Origin: Neocallimastix lanati (nom. inval.)
Taxonomy: Eukaryota > Neocallimastigomycota > Neocallimastigomycetes > Neocallimastigales > Neocallimastigaceae
Direction of reading: 5' to 3'
Length of the DNA stretch: 14,583 bases
NCBI GenBank assembly: GCA_016946835.1
Contig: JACVTC010000628.1
Span: 1 to 14,583 of the forward strand
The first letter of the stretch is position 1. Each line of letters starts with the position of its first letter. Shown in pieces: positions 1-10,297 of this stretch. The notes under the pieces were generated by a model. It ran no database searches and had not been told where the DNA came from. It saw only the letters and a list, made by a program, of their open reading frames with translations. The position numbers and the translations under genes were made by a program.

Positions 1-303
1 TTTTCAACCAATGGACAACTTTCATCAGTACATAAATGTAAATTACCATCGGTATCCACATAATAATTTAAATTATCATCATAATATTCGCCTTCATCTT
101 TCATATCACAGGTCATTCCATCACAGAAATAAAGTTCATTGGGATTTAAGGCTTTTGCATAGTATCCATAGGAAACTTCATTTTCTGGAGTTTTTGTACA
201 ACTGTTTCCCGAACAAACAATCAATCAGTAGCTTCTTTGTAGTAATCTAAATCAGCAAAATCAATAATTTCATTTATACTATTCACCAAATAATTACCAG
301 CAA

Positions 304-620
304 CTATTCATAAAAAAGTATTAATTTTTAAAAAATATTAGAAAAGAATGGAAAAAAGAATTATAGAAATAAAAAATTAAAAATAAATAATAAAAAGAAA
401 TTTTATAAATAAAACATATAATTAAAAAAGAAAAAATAATTCTTTTTGAATTATATTCAATACTGAATATCAATCATGCATATCATTAGTGCATATTAAT
501 TTATGCACAAAATAATGAAACGAAATAAAATTAAAAAAAGTACAATATATAAAATCATCAAAGTATAAATTAAATAGATGGTAATGAAAAAAAAATATTA
601 TTAATAAAAAGAAAGCCTAC
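304..620 (-). other. intron 3 of scaffoldin-like gene, with two hairpins
   Basis: The donor GTAGGC is at 620 and the acceptor GAATAG ends at 304. It is phase 1: GCA G|TT GCT GGT. At 317 nt it is two to three times longer than the other introns. It contains two perfect inverted repeats: ATATTCA/TGAATAT around 453-470 with a 4-nt loop, and GTGCATA/TATGCAC at 489-508 with a 6-nt loop. No coding sequence was seen inside. Confidence 0.6.
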
Positions 621-1051
621 CTGCATCTTCTACGGTAAGAACATTTGCAGTTGAATATTCACCATAAGCTACTGAAATGACTTGATTTTTATTTGAAGAT
701 AAAATAAATATTTTGCTTCCTCAACAGAAGTAAATTCATTTCCAAAGATACATAACATCAAAGCATTGTTTTCAATTTTAAATTTTCCTCTATTGTTACC
801 ATCACAAGTAGTGGTATCGGGAATAGTATAATCTGACCAATCCCAACTGTTACTTTTATAAGCATATTCATATACTTTAGTACCATCACTATTTGTTACG
901 AAAGTATAACCTGAACTTTTAGAACAGATACCTTTGTTACATTTATAAATAGCATAGCTGGAAAGTTCTCCAGCCTTAGTAACTGAACTAGTATCACCAT
1001 TTACACTAATGGTATCAGTATTTTCTATTTTTATTAAATTTGCTCCACTAT

Positions 1052-1150
1052 CTATAAATATATTAATATTTAAATAATTAAAAATGTATTTGTATTTTTA
1101 TTTTGTACCAAAAATGAAAATTTATTAACTTAGTAAATATTATTTTTTAC
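1052..1150 (-). other. intron 2 of scaffoldin-like gene
   Basis: The donor GTAAAA is at 1150 and the acceptor TATAG ends at 1052. It is phase 1: TCA G|AT AGT GGA. Length is 99 nt, typical for a fungal intron. Splicing it out keeps a continuous Cys-rich reading frame on both sides. Confidence 0.7.
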
Positions 1151-1426
1151 CTGAAAAATCTGAGGTATAACCTTGAGTTAATTGTTCCAAATTAGTTCCA
1201 TCATAGTAATAAATAATTTCACCTATGGTATCGTCATCTAAATCACAAGAATCATAATCACATTCAAATGTATAATAATATCCGCTAGTTAATGTAAATA
1301 TTTTACAAGAGTCCTTATTGGAAATGTAAATTTCATTTCCCTTCTTACAGTATGTTTTTTCATCGGGTAGTGAGGCATCACATTTTTCCGATCCACTAGT
1401 TGATGCACTATTACAAGTTGGTAAAC

Positions 1427-1568
1427 CTGTTTTAAATTAAACAGTATTATAAATTTTAGAACTGACATTTCGTAATATTTTATTTTAAATAATTAATTTA
1501 TATTTATAGTAAAATTCTATATGAAAATCTTATTTATAATCTATAATTATTTTATTTAAATAAAATAC
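1427..1568 (-). other. intron 1 of scaffoldin-like gene
   Basis: The donor GTATTT lies at 1568 downward and the acceptor AACAG ends at 1427. It is phase 1: ACG G|GT TTA CCA joins the signal-peptide-like exon to the first Cys-rich module. Length is 142 nt and it is AT-rich. Confidence 0.55.
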
Positions 1569-1638
1569 CCGTTAAATCATAATAAGCTTTTACAACTGTA
1601 ATAAAAGTAATTATTAGTAATGGCTGTAGTAATTTACT

Positions 1639-2504
1639 TTTATAGATGAAAACAATGAAATATATAAATTTCGATCATTAAAATAAAGAAGCAACATTTA
1701 TATTGTATAACAAAATAAAAATAATAAAATAATAAATTTATTTATAAAATATTAAGAAATTTAATAAAATATTAGTAAATGAATTATCTTTTTTTTTAAT
1801 TTCATATTACTTTTTTATTATCATAAGAAATTTTAAATATTTAATGAATCATACTAAAAGTCTTATTATTAAATTTGACTTCAATTTTAAACTATGAACA
1901 TTTATATATATATTGATTGACTTTTCTACATTTATTTTTACATTAACTATTGTATTAACTATTGTTCCACTATTACTATATAATAAACTTTTTCTTTTTT
2001 TTTATTATCTAATATGCACACTTACCTAATTTTATTTTTATTTATCATTCTTTAATAGAAAATACAAATTATATAATATAAAAACAAAAACAAAAAAAGT
2101 CGATTATTCCCTCAACAATAAATATTAATATTAGATTATATATGAATTAAGATAATATATAAAATGACAAAAGGAATAATAAAAGAAGTAAAAAAAAATA
2201 AAAGAAATGAACGACTTTTCTATATTTTTTAAAAATAAATTATTTTATTTAAATTTATATAAGTTTTATCTTTTTTAAAGTTTTTTTTATATTTATTTAT
2301 TTTATTCTACTTTTTTTTTTTTTTAAGTTGGGATTAGAATACTTTTAAAATTATTTAATAAAAATAAAAAAACTAATTTAATTAAAGATATTCATATCCT
2401 CTTATAAGAAAGATTTTCATTAAAAAATAAATGATAAAGTTTAGTTAAATAATTAAAAACAAAATTGAATTTCTATGAGGAGTTCAGGATAAATACAATC
2501 TTAT
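1639..2504. other. AT-rich stretch, no gene seen
   Basis: This stretch is dominated by A/T runs with frequent stops in all frames. It lies upstream of the scaffoldin-like gene and could hold its promoter. A minus-strand ATG near 1717 opens a short frame of about 27 codons. It overlaps the signal-peptide-like exon in another frame, and I could not join it convincingly to that exon. Confidence 0.5.
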
Positions 2505-2858
2505 AAATAATAAATAAATAATAAATAATAAATGTTAAAAAGAGTATTTATAATAAATAATAAATAATAAATAATAAATAATTGAATAATAAATAATAAA
2601 TAATTGAATAATAAATAATAAATAATTGAATAATAAATAATAAATAATAAATAATAAATAATAAATAATAAATAATAAATAATAAATAATAAATAATAAA
2701 TAATAATAAATAATAAATAATAAATAATAATAAATAATAAATAATAAATAATAAATAATAAATAATTAGTAATAAATATTAAATATTAAATGATAAATAA
2801 TAATAAATAATTGAATAATAAATAATAAAATATTTAAATAATAAATAATAAATAATTA
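2505..2858. repeat. heptamer satellite (TAATAAA)n
   Basis: This tract of about 350 bp is built almost wholly from the 7-mer TAATAAA. From about 2580 to 2640 a higher-order unit of 22 nt appears at least three times, made of TAATTGAA plus two heptamers. Interruptions grow toward the right end. The same heptamer resumes briefly at 2980-3010, beyond the GC-richer island. It could be an ordinary AT microsatellite, or the expanded simple-repeat tail of a retroelement. Confidence 0.85.
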
Positions 2859-2985
2859 TCCAGGATAAACTTCAGAAGAGAACCAACTACTAGATTTAAT
2901 TTTTCGCCCCTATACCAAAATTTGATGAATAATTTACATGTCAGAGTTTCCTCTGACTTTACTCTGTTCAGCGTGGTTAATAAAT
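2859..2985. other. GC-richer island inside the satellite, with a 7-bp hairpin
   Basis: About 125 bp is clearly less AT-rich than its surroundings and sits between two tracts of the same heptamer repeat. It contains a perfect hairpin, GTCAGAG-TTTC-CTCTGAC, at 2940-2957. Read on the minus strand the loop is GAAA, a GNRA tetraloop. The minus strand is also open for about 42 codons with no recognisable product. It may be a short mobile-element remnant; no tRNA-like boxes or target-site duplications were found. Confidence 0.4.
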
Positions 2986-5118
2986 AATAAATTATAAATA
3001 ATGAAAAATAAATATTTAATAAATAAACAAATAATTAATTAATTAATAAAAATTTTTAGTATTTATAACATTTATAATAAAAATAATATTAATTTAAAAA
3101 ATTATATATTTTTTTATTATTTTATTTTATTTTATTTTATAACACACAATAATCCAAAAATATAAAAACATTTGAAATAGTAATTTTAAAAATTTATTTC
3201 ATTAATATACTAATTTTTTTTATTTCATTTAATTATTATAGTTTTATTATGAGTTATTTTTAGTTACTTGAAGTAGTAATAATAATGAAAATCCATAAAA
3301 ATAAAATGTATTAAGTGTTCGTTATCTTATGAAGTAATAAAGCTATAAAATACAGATGTTGAATTTTCCTATATCAAATTTTCTATATAATAAAATATAA
3401 TTTATATGATTGATAATGGTAAAAATAATAAATAAAATTAGTTATTTCAGAAGGATGAATTAAATAACAAGTATTAAAACTATTGATAAAAAAAAATCAA
3501 TAAATATAAAGATATTAATTTAAAAAACGAAATATTATTTTGATATCAATTTATTGTTATTTGTCAAATAGTAAACAATATAATTAAATAAATATTTTTA
3601 TGTAATAAATAATAAATAAAAATAAATATTATGTAATATTATAAAAACAAAGTAAAATAATTTAGAGATAAAAATAATTAAAAATTAATAAATAAAAGAA
3701 AGAAATCAATTTTTTATTTTTCTATAGATCTAAAACTACAGTTTAAAAAATCGTTTTTTTTTATCATCAACTCTTTAAAATTTTAATAATAAAAAAATTT
3801 ATAAAATTTTCTTAAAAACAATAATAAAAAAATGTTTCTTTAAAGAACAAAACCAAAAAAAAAAAAAAAAAAACAAAAAAGAAAAAACTTTCCTTTTTTA
3901 AGATGCATATATTAATTATTTTCTTATTTTTTATTTTATTAAATATTTTTTATTCACATTCTAACAGAAATTGTTAAATAAAAAAAAATTTTAAATGTTT
4001 ATTTAGAGAGAACTTTTTTTTTTTAAAAAAGATATATAAATAAATAATTGATTTTAAATGCATTTTTTATTGTTCTATAAAATAATACTTTTATTTACTG
4101 GTATCAAAGATATCTTAATATAAATTAATTAGTAAACTTCTTTAATATATATAATTTTTATTATTCATAGAAATTTGTATTCATATTTTTTCTTTATTTT
4201 ATTTAATAAAAAATAATATAATTATTAATATGTTCTGATGAAAAAAAAATTTAATATTATTTATAATTTTATGTATAACTTTAACTCTTCTCTTTTATCA
4301 TAATGAAACATTATTTTTTAAAATATTAAAAAAAAACAATTAAAATACAAAATAAGAAAATTTATTTTTAAAACTTTTTAATACATAATTCTAATGTTAA
4401 GTCAATATTTAATATAACAATAATCGTTAAAATTTAAGATATGATTATAATAAATATTTTTTATATGAAAGTTAATATCTAAGTTATATTAATTTATGAT
4501 CATTTATAATATTTATTATTTTTTTTTAAAAAAAGTATTAATTGTAAATCTTTTTCGAATTTCATTTACTGTTCTTTAAAAAAATATTTTCTTTCTATTC
4601 AAAATATATCGTAATAATGAAATATAAAATATATTATATATAAAATCAGTAATAATTTGGAATGTAAATCCTTTGTTAATTTTTTTAAAATTCTCCATAA
4701 AATATTACAAATAGATTACATAAATGAAATTTAAATCATATAAAATACGTATTCAATTATAATACTTCAAAAAAAAATTATTTTTCCATATAATTTTAAC
4801 ATACGTTGTTTTTTTTTCTTTTATTCTTATTCAAATTATAATTTAAATTAAAAAAAATATAAATCATTAAATTTTTTTAGACTATGAAGAGAATACACTT
4901 CCAATGCTTTATTAAATGGATTAAAATATTTTTATGTATTATATTTAATTATAAAAATATACATCATATAATTAAAAGATAAAAAAAAAATAAAATGTAT
5001 GTAAAAGATTAAGTAAAATAAAAAATAATAAAAAGTTAAGAAATAACAAATTTTAATTAATCAAAGAAAATTTAACGTAATAAAGAATAAAAATAACTTC
5101 AAGAGTTAAAAAAAATTC
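2986..5118. other. AT-rich desert, no gene seen
   Basis: About 2.1 kb of very AT-rich DNA, including an A-tract at about 3856-3873 and many T/A runs. No open frame of note, tRNA boxes or long repeats were found by eye on either strand. Confidence 0.6.
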
Positions 5119-6425
5119 GGTGTGATGTATACTACGAGTAGTAATATGATCACCAGTTAAATCTAAAATAATAAAACAAAGAAGTAACATCTTTAAAATA
5201 GATAGTGTGGTATCCACTAAACTCTCCCCTGAACCACAAGAAAGATCAACACAAACTGAATTACTTACTATAGGTTCTGTTAGTTAATGTGTATTGATGA
5301 GAATTAATAGGACTTCTAACTGTACTATTCCTTTGCCATATCGGTACGACGTTGGCACTCTTGGTAATGAAAGTGTTTTTTCTAAACCTCTCAAAAAGTA
5401 ACTCAAGAGAGCTACTAATGATTGGTATTGTATTAGCATGATATTTTTTCGCAAGCCCCACAATATACGGAACAGTAGACCCCTGTGAACGTTTTAGGAG
5501 TTATTCACTTAAAAGTTTCTGTTCCCCAGTATCGAATTGTAGCTCATCTAAAGCTGAAATTCCCCCAATAAAGAAAGTATAAATATACCTGTTTATGAAA
5601 TTTTCAAATTCTAAAAATATTAGAATAAGAAGGAAGTAAGGAAAAGAGACCTTTACTTTACTGGCAAATATAATGAATAAATCATCGATAAATTCTAAAG
5701 ATGTACATTTACATAAAGAAAAGGTAGAACATTCAAATATCTAATGGATAAAAGATTGTTCACTTTTTCCACAACAAGGGCAGTATTTAGGACAGTTGTC
5801 AGAAACTCTTCCACTTCTAATTGCAATAATTGAAATATATTTGTAACCAGCTCTTAATTTTAAGATTCAGTTAGAATTGTTTTTGTTTGAACCTAAAAAT
5901 GGACCAAAATATAATGCTTTGCTAATAATATATGATTGAATAATAGATCTTTTAAATGTTAATGGAACTTTATTATTGGATAAAAAAAACTCGAGAAAGA
6001 AAATAAGGATTTTCTAACTGTAGTATTCATATAAGTGATAATAGGCTCAAGGGAAAGATCATTACTGAAGGGGATACCTAAGTAAATACACACAGACGCT
6101 TTACGGATAGAATACATTTATTGATACCAAAAGTCATTTCATTTATATTAGCCCAACAAAAAACATGACTGAGTAGAGCCTTCATTTTTCTTTCACTAGG
6201 CGCTATGAAGGGCATATTAAAGTCACCTAAAAGAACAGCAGGAGAATTTTCCTTATTATGACTACTTAATCATTTTTCCATTTCAGAGAAAGCATTTAAA
6301 CGAGCTTCAGACCATCTATATAGAGAAAAGTATATATTGCCAATAGAACAATATTGATTCCAAAATGACGTCAAACTAACTGATATTATATAAGTTGAGT
6401 TGATATATGAGTTGAGTTCATTGTA
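5119..6425 (-). mobile_element. dead, internally deleted non-LTR (LINE) retrotransposon
   Basis: Read on the minus strand, this is a decayed LINE polyprotein in several frames. Near 6380-6200 is the C-terminal part of an APE-type endonuclease with VLLGDFN (GDFN codons at 6216-6227). Near 6170-6110 is reverse-transcriptase thumb-side sequence, WANINEMTFGINKC. Then follow YLGIPFSNDLSLEPI near 6090-6040 and FKRSIIQSYIISKALYFGPF near 5960-5900. A terminal zinc knuckle CPKYCPCCG..H..C occupies about 5794-5729. The last frame ends at 5261, and 3'-UTR-like sequence runs to about 5119. The catalytic YADD region is absent: endonuclease sequence abuts post-catalytic RT sequence. Several frameshifts and Trp-to-stop changes (for example TAG at 5741-5743) confirm it is inactive. 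It is also 5'-truncated. Boundaries are approximate and no target-site duplication was identified. Confidence 0.8.
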
Positions 6426-7008
6426 AGATAATCAAAATAATAATACTGTAGAATTTAAAGTTTAAATTTGTGATAATTATAACTAAAAAATAAGCTGAGT
6501 GATAAGATAATTATAGGTAAGTTTATTTTTAATTTTTTTTTTTTAATTGTAATAATATCATTGAAGTTTGAGTATTGTTGAGAATAAAAGATCAAATTTT
6601 GTAGTAGGATTAACGTATTAAACTGGAAATATTTTAAAGTAAAATTCAAAAAAAGTAAAAGAATAAAGATAATAAAATATTAACATAATAATCGGTAAAG
6701 TAGAAGAAAGGAAAGATAAGTACTCAATTCATTTATAAGGAGAAGAAAAAAGTGAAAAAATAAAAATAAAAATAAAAAAAAAATATAAAGTATATGTAAA
6801 ATTATTAAATATAAAAGTATGTATAAATATATATATTTTTAAATATATAAAAAATAATAATAAAGAAAAGATAAAAGAAATAAAAAAGTTAGTAAAGAAA
6901 AAAATTAAATAGTTCCAAGATCCATCATGATTAAAAAATAAAAAAAAAATAAAAAAAAAAAAAAATTGATTAAAACAAAAATATAAATGAAATGAATTTC
7001 TAAACTTC
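6426..7008. other. AT-rich stretch, no gene seen
   Basis: Mostly A/T runs. A 64-codon minus frame at 6455-6649 consists of Lys/Asn/Ile/Leu-type codons expected from AT-rich DNA and has no domain signature. A long A-run lies just left of 6966. Confidence 0.55.
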
Positions 7009-7126
7009 TACAGACCGATCATTAATATTCTATGTAAACTATAATTCCCTTTGCCAAGAGAGGTATTAATAGTAATATCCCTCAGGGACACCATTTCTGG
7101 TGGTACGATCCTCAGAGGGATTAATC
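7009..7126. other. GC-richer structured island with nested hairpins
   Basis: About 115 bp of higher GC in the AT desert. An outer 7-bp stem ATCCCTC/GAGGGAT (7077-7083 with 7115-7121) encloses a hairpin CACCA-TTTC-TGGTG (7089-7102). The local palindrome TCCC-TCA-GGGA (7078-7088) competes with the outer stem. On the minus strand the inner loop is GAAA, as in the island at 2859-2985. Short open minus frames exist but none is recognisable. The island may be an RNA structure or a mobile-element end. Confidence 0.4.
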
Positions 7127-7889
7127 ATTAAATATTAATTATTACTAGTATTTTATTAATAATATTAAAATTTAAATTAAAAGTAATAAAAAACTTTTTA
7201 AAAATTTTAAAAATATTAAAAAAATAAATATATTTTTAATAGAGTTTTAAATAATTTTTTTTCTAGAATTATAAATACTTATAATAATTAGTTATAGTCA
7301 CTTCTACACATAATATGTAAATTAAAGTAACATTTTTTTGTATTCATTATTAAAAAAATTAAAAAGCTTTAACTAAAGTCTTAAATAAAGCTTTTAATCA
7401 GTAAAATCTAATTAAATATATAAATTCTTTTTAAATTAACTCTTATACTTTTTATATTTTTTTGATTTAAAAAAAGAAGAAAATAAAAAAAATTAAATTT
7501 AGATTCAGATATTTTTCATTGAAAGAAATTTAAAAAGACTTTTAAATAAATGATTTCTGTGCTTATTATTGTGCTCTTTTTTATTAATGAAATAAATATA
7601 ATGATTGTATTGAAAAGAATAAGTAATATCCTTTTTATAAAAGTTTATTAGTAGAGGCTTTTATTAAATATATTTTTTTAATATTACATTTTTTCTAATG
7701 AATAAGTATTTATTTTATTAGTTTTTTTTTTTTAATTTAAAATTTTATTCATTATTTTTTAAATAATTATTCACTCAAAATTTTAATATAACTGAATATA
7801 TAATTAAGCTATTTGTCTATTTTGAATATAAATAAATAATTTTTTTAAGTTATATATAAGTATTGGTTAGAATTAATAATTTAAAATTA
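7127..7889. other. AT-rich region downstream of the glycosyltransferase
   Basis: No gene seen. It lies immediately 3' of the minus-strand glycosyltransferase and probably holds its 3' UTR and polyadenylation site. No specific signal can be singled out, because AATAAA-like words occur everywhere. Confidence 0.5.
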
Positions 7890-8675
7890 TCATATCATAC
7901 TATATTCCTTAATTTCAGCAATATTTCTCCTTTTATGTTGATTTCTTTTTTTTATTATTCTATTTATTCTTCTTGTCATATGTTTCATATATCTTTTTCC
8001 TCGGTTACAGAGCGATCCTTCTCTCTGCTTGTAGTAGTAGTAGATCCCTTCATCTGGTGTCTTAAATATTTTAGGTTGGTACTTATAACAATTTTCTCGG
8101 AAAATTTTATCCTCAGCATATCGTATGTTGGTTGGGAAACGAAGATTATTATCATCAAGAAATTTTCTTCGGAATATCGTATCCCATACAAAGACGGTTT
8201 TGCCAAATCGTCGGTTGGGTATGTAGTCATCGGAGTCATTAATACTCTTCACATAGTTACCAACAATCATATCGTTATTAGCGGTGTAGTTGTAGAGATT
8301 CTCGTAGAATCTATTATCAACGTCGTCGTCACTATCCATGAAACCAACATATTCACCATTTGCAACATTGATACCAGTATTTCTACAAATAGAGGGTCCT
8401 TTGTTTTCCTTCATGGAGATCACTTTAATCCTGGAATCTTTTTCCTTAAATTCATTCAGTATCTGTAACGAACGATCCGTCGAGGCATCATCAATACATA
8501 TTATTTCTAAATCTTTTAATGTTTGATTCATTATTGCTTGAATGGAACGACTCAAAAAATCTTCACTATTATACACTGGGATAATCACTGATATTTTAAT
8601 TGAGGAAGAACATTTTACTCGTAATAGTTGATATGAATATGCAATTATTAATAATAAATATTTCAGTATGGACAT
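7890..8675 (-). CDS. GT2-family (GT-A fold) glycosyltransferase, bacterial type
   Basis: This is a 261-residue protein from a single exon. Start: the first in-frame ATG is at 8675; the frame stays open to a TTG at 8711, which is not a usual eukaryotic start. Residues 4-19 form a hydrophobic segment (LKYLLLIIAYSYQLL), suggesting an ER signal or membrane anchor. The GT-A domain follows with classic family 2 motifs: SVIIPVYN at 29-36, CIDDASTD at 60-67, GPSICRNTGI at 93-102, the metal-binding DSDD at 114-117, AED at 187-189 (likely catalytic base region) and YYYYKQREGS at 212-221. The last 40 residues are basic. Family knowledge: such enzymes transfer a sugar from a nucleotide-sugar onto glycans or capsule-type polymers; donor and acceptor cannot be told here. 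The closest look is to bacterial WcaA/capsule-type enzymes, and rumen fungi are known for such acquisitions, so transfer is inferred. All key residues are present and there are no stops. Confidence 0.88.
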   Translation of the reverse strand: MSILKYLLLIIAYSYQLLRVKCSSSIKISVIIPVYNSEDFLSRSIQAIMNQTLKDLEIICIDDASTDRSLQILNEFKEKDSRIKVISMKENKGPSICRNTGINVANGEYVGFMDSDDDVDNRFYENLYNYTANNDMIVGNYVKSINDSDDYIPNRRFGKTVFVWDTIFRRKFLDDNNLRFPTNIRYAEDKIFRENCYKYQPKIFKTPDEGIYYYYKQREGSLCNRGKRYMKHMTRRINRIIKKRNQHKRRNIAEIKEYSMI

Positions 8676-10297
8676 GAAATTAAATAATTTATAATTGTAA
8701 AAAAAAAACAAATTAAAATTTAATTTTATAAATAAATGTTATTTATTAAATCTAATATATATTTTTAAATTAATTAACAATAGAAACACTAAAACACTTT
8801 TTATATATATGAAATTTTATTTAGGTTAATTTTAATAAATTTTAAATATATAAATCATAATCATAATCATAATTTAATAGTTAATTTAAATATAAAAAGT
8901 AATTTTTTTTTTATTTGAATAATAAATTAAATATTAATAATATTTAAATAAACATTGTGATATATAAGGATATAAATATTATTATATATAAATGATTTTT
9001 TATAACTGAGTTTTAATTTATTAACTCTTTGAATATCTAAAATACTTTCATTTTTCTTTTTTTAAAAGAAGAAATCAAAACAAATTTTTATTTATAAAAG
9101 TTTTAATGATTTTTATATAAAACAAAAATTTATTTGTTTAATTTTTCTAATTAAAATAATTAAGATTATTAATTGTTTAATTATAAATAATTATTAATTA
9201 GTGCTTAATCCTAAAAATTTATTTGTCGTTTTCCAATATTTACAATTATATTCTATAAGATAGTTTTAACGAAATTTTAATTAAGTAATTAATAATATTT
9301 ATTATTAAAAGTTTTTATTTAAAGTACTCTATATATATAATTAAAATATAATTTTTTTATTTTATTTAATATTATACAATAATGGTATGTCACATATTAA
9401 TTTTAAAATACCGTAATATATAATTATATTTAAAAGAACCATTTTAATATAATAGTTTATTTTATTTTCCTTTCTTTTAAAATGTAATAATAATAATATT
9501 TTAATATAAAAGAAATATGTTTATAAATAATATTATATATATTTTAAAAAAAAATATTATATTTATACAAATTATATTTATACAAATATAATACTTGTCC
9601 ATAAAGCTTTATATTTAATATTATTATTAAAATAGAAAATATTTTTATAATGCAAATTAAATTTTATTTAAATAAATTCAAAAAAAAAAAATATTAAAAA
9701 TATTAATAGTAATTTACATGAATTACTAATAATAATATATATATAAAATTACAGAAGAATTTACGTTTAATTAAAAGTACATACAATAAAATATCTATAA
9801 AAGTTTTTATTAAAATAATTTGAATATTTTAAAAACAAATTTTAAAACTTTTAATCAATATAAAATTATGATAATGATTTCATCTGTGATTTATAAATGA
9901 TATGGATAATAGTATATTTCATATTTACTATTTTTTAAAATAATTAATAACTAATAATTAAAGTAATTGTTAAATAAAATGAAAAATGTTTATTTTGAGT
10001 TAACCTTTTTATTAAATTAGTTTAAATAATTAATAAGACTTATTTCAATATTTTAATATTTAAAATTTTTTCATTAAAATAAATTGTTAGGAATAGGATT
10101 TTTTAATCAAAAATTCATACTAATAATTTTTTTGAAAATTTTTAATATTAAATTAAAATATTTCTAAAATCATAAAACGTTTCTTAATTAATTTAAGACA
10201 ATTTTTTTATAGGAGTATATATCTCAAAAAAAAAAAACAATTACTTTTAAATTTTAAGATTTATTAATTAGAAAAAAAAAAATTTTATTAAAATTAT
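8676..10297. other. AT-rich desert upstream of the glycosyltransferase
   Basis: Some 1.6 kb with no gene seen. It should contain the glycosyltransferase promoter, but no distinct element stands out from the A/T background. Small repeats are visible: three ATAATC units near 8853-8873 and a tandem 15-mer (TTATATTTATACAAA, two copies) near 9558-9587. Confidence 0.55.

Larger units (their letters stand above)
1..1638 (-). pseudogene. secreted cysteine-rich repeat protein, scaffoldin-like; 5' part only, frame-broken
   Basis: Read right to left, four exons join in one phase: 1638-1569, 1426-1151, 1051-621 and 303 to beyond the left edge. All three introns are phase 1 with GT..AG ends. The first exon encodes a hydrophobic stretch KLLQPLLIITFITVVKA followed by YYDLTG, which looks like a signal peptide cut after VKA. 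Cys-rich, Tyr/Asp/Gly-rich modules follow, with motifs such as CKKGNEIYIS, YAIYKCNKGICSKSSGY and ELYFCDGMTCD. This style is typical of the large secreted scaffoldin-type proteins of Neocallimastigomycota, which organise cell-wall-degrading enzymes; that identity is inference. Breaks: one base appears lost in the A-run near 701-710, and 8 extra bases near 212-226 create a TGA and a frameshift. No in-frame ATG precedes the signal-like segment. It could be a pseudogene, or a real gene with assembly indels. Only a small part of such a protein is visible. Confidence 0.6.

Noticed and set aside
11-250. Open plus-strand frame of 79 codons rich in His, Tyr and Asn
   Set aside because: It is antisense to the Asp/Tyr/Cys-rich exon of the scaffoldin-like gene; the composition is the mirror of that exon.
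2505-2858. CRISPR-like or telomeric array
   Set aside because: The heptamer repeats have no unique spacers and do not resemble known telomeric repeats; this is simple satellite DNA.
6455-6649. 64-codon minus-strand frame
   Set aside because: Its Lys/Asn/Ile/Leu composition is expected from random AT-rich DNA, and it has no motif or neighbour supporting a gene.
7077-7121. Hammerhead ribozyme on the minus strand (CTGAGGA and GAAA present)
   Set aside because: The GAAA lies in a hairpin loop, and the bases between the two motifs cannot form stem II, so the fold is not a hammerhead.
7863-8468. Open frame of 201 codons on the plus strand
   Set aside because: It is antisense to the GT2 gene, whose minus-strand frame carries all family motifs. 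The plus-strand product shows no domain.
8676-8711. N-terminal extension of the glycosyltransferase to 8711
   Set aside because: The codon at 8711 is TTG. The first ATG is at 8675 and leaves a normal hydrophobic leader.
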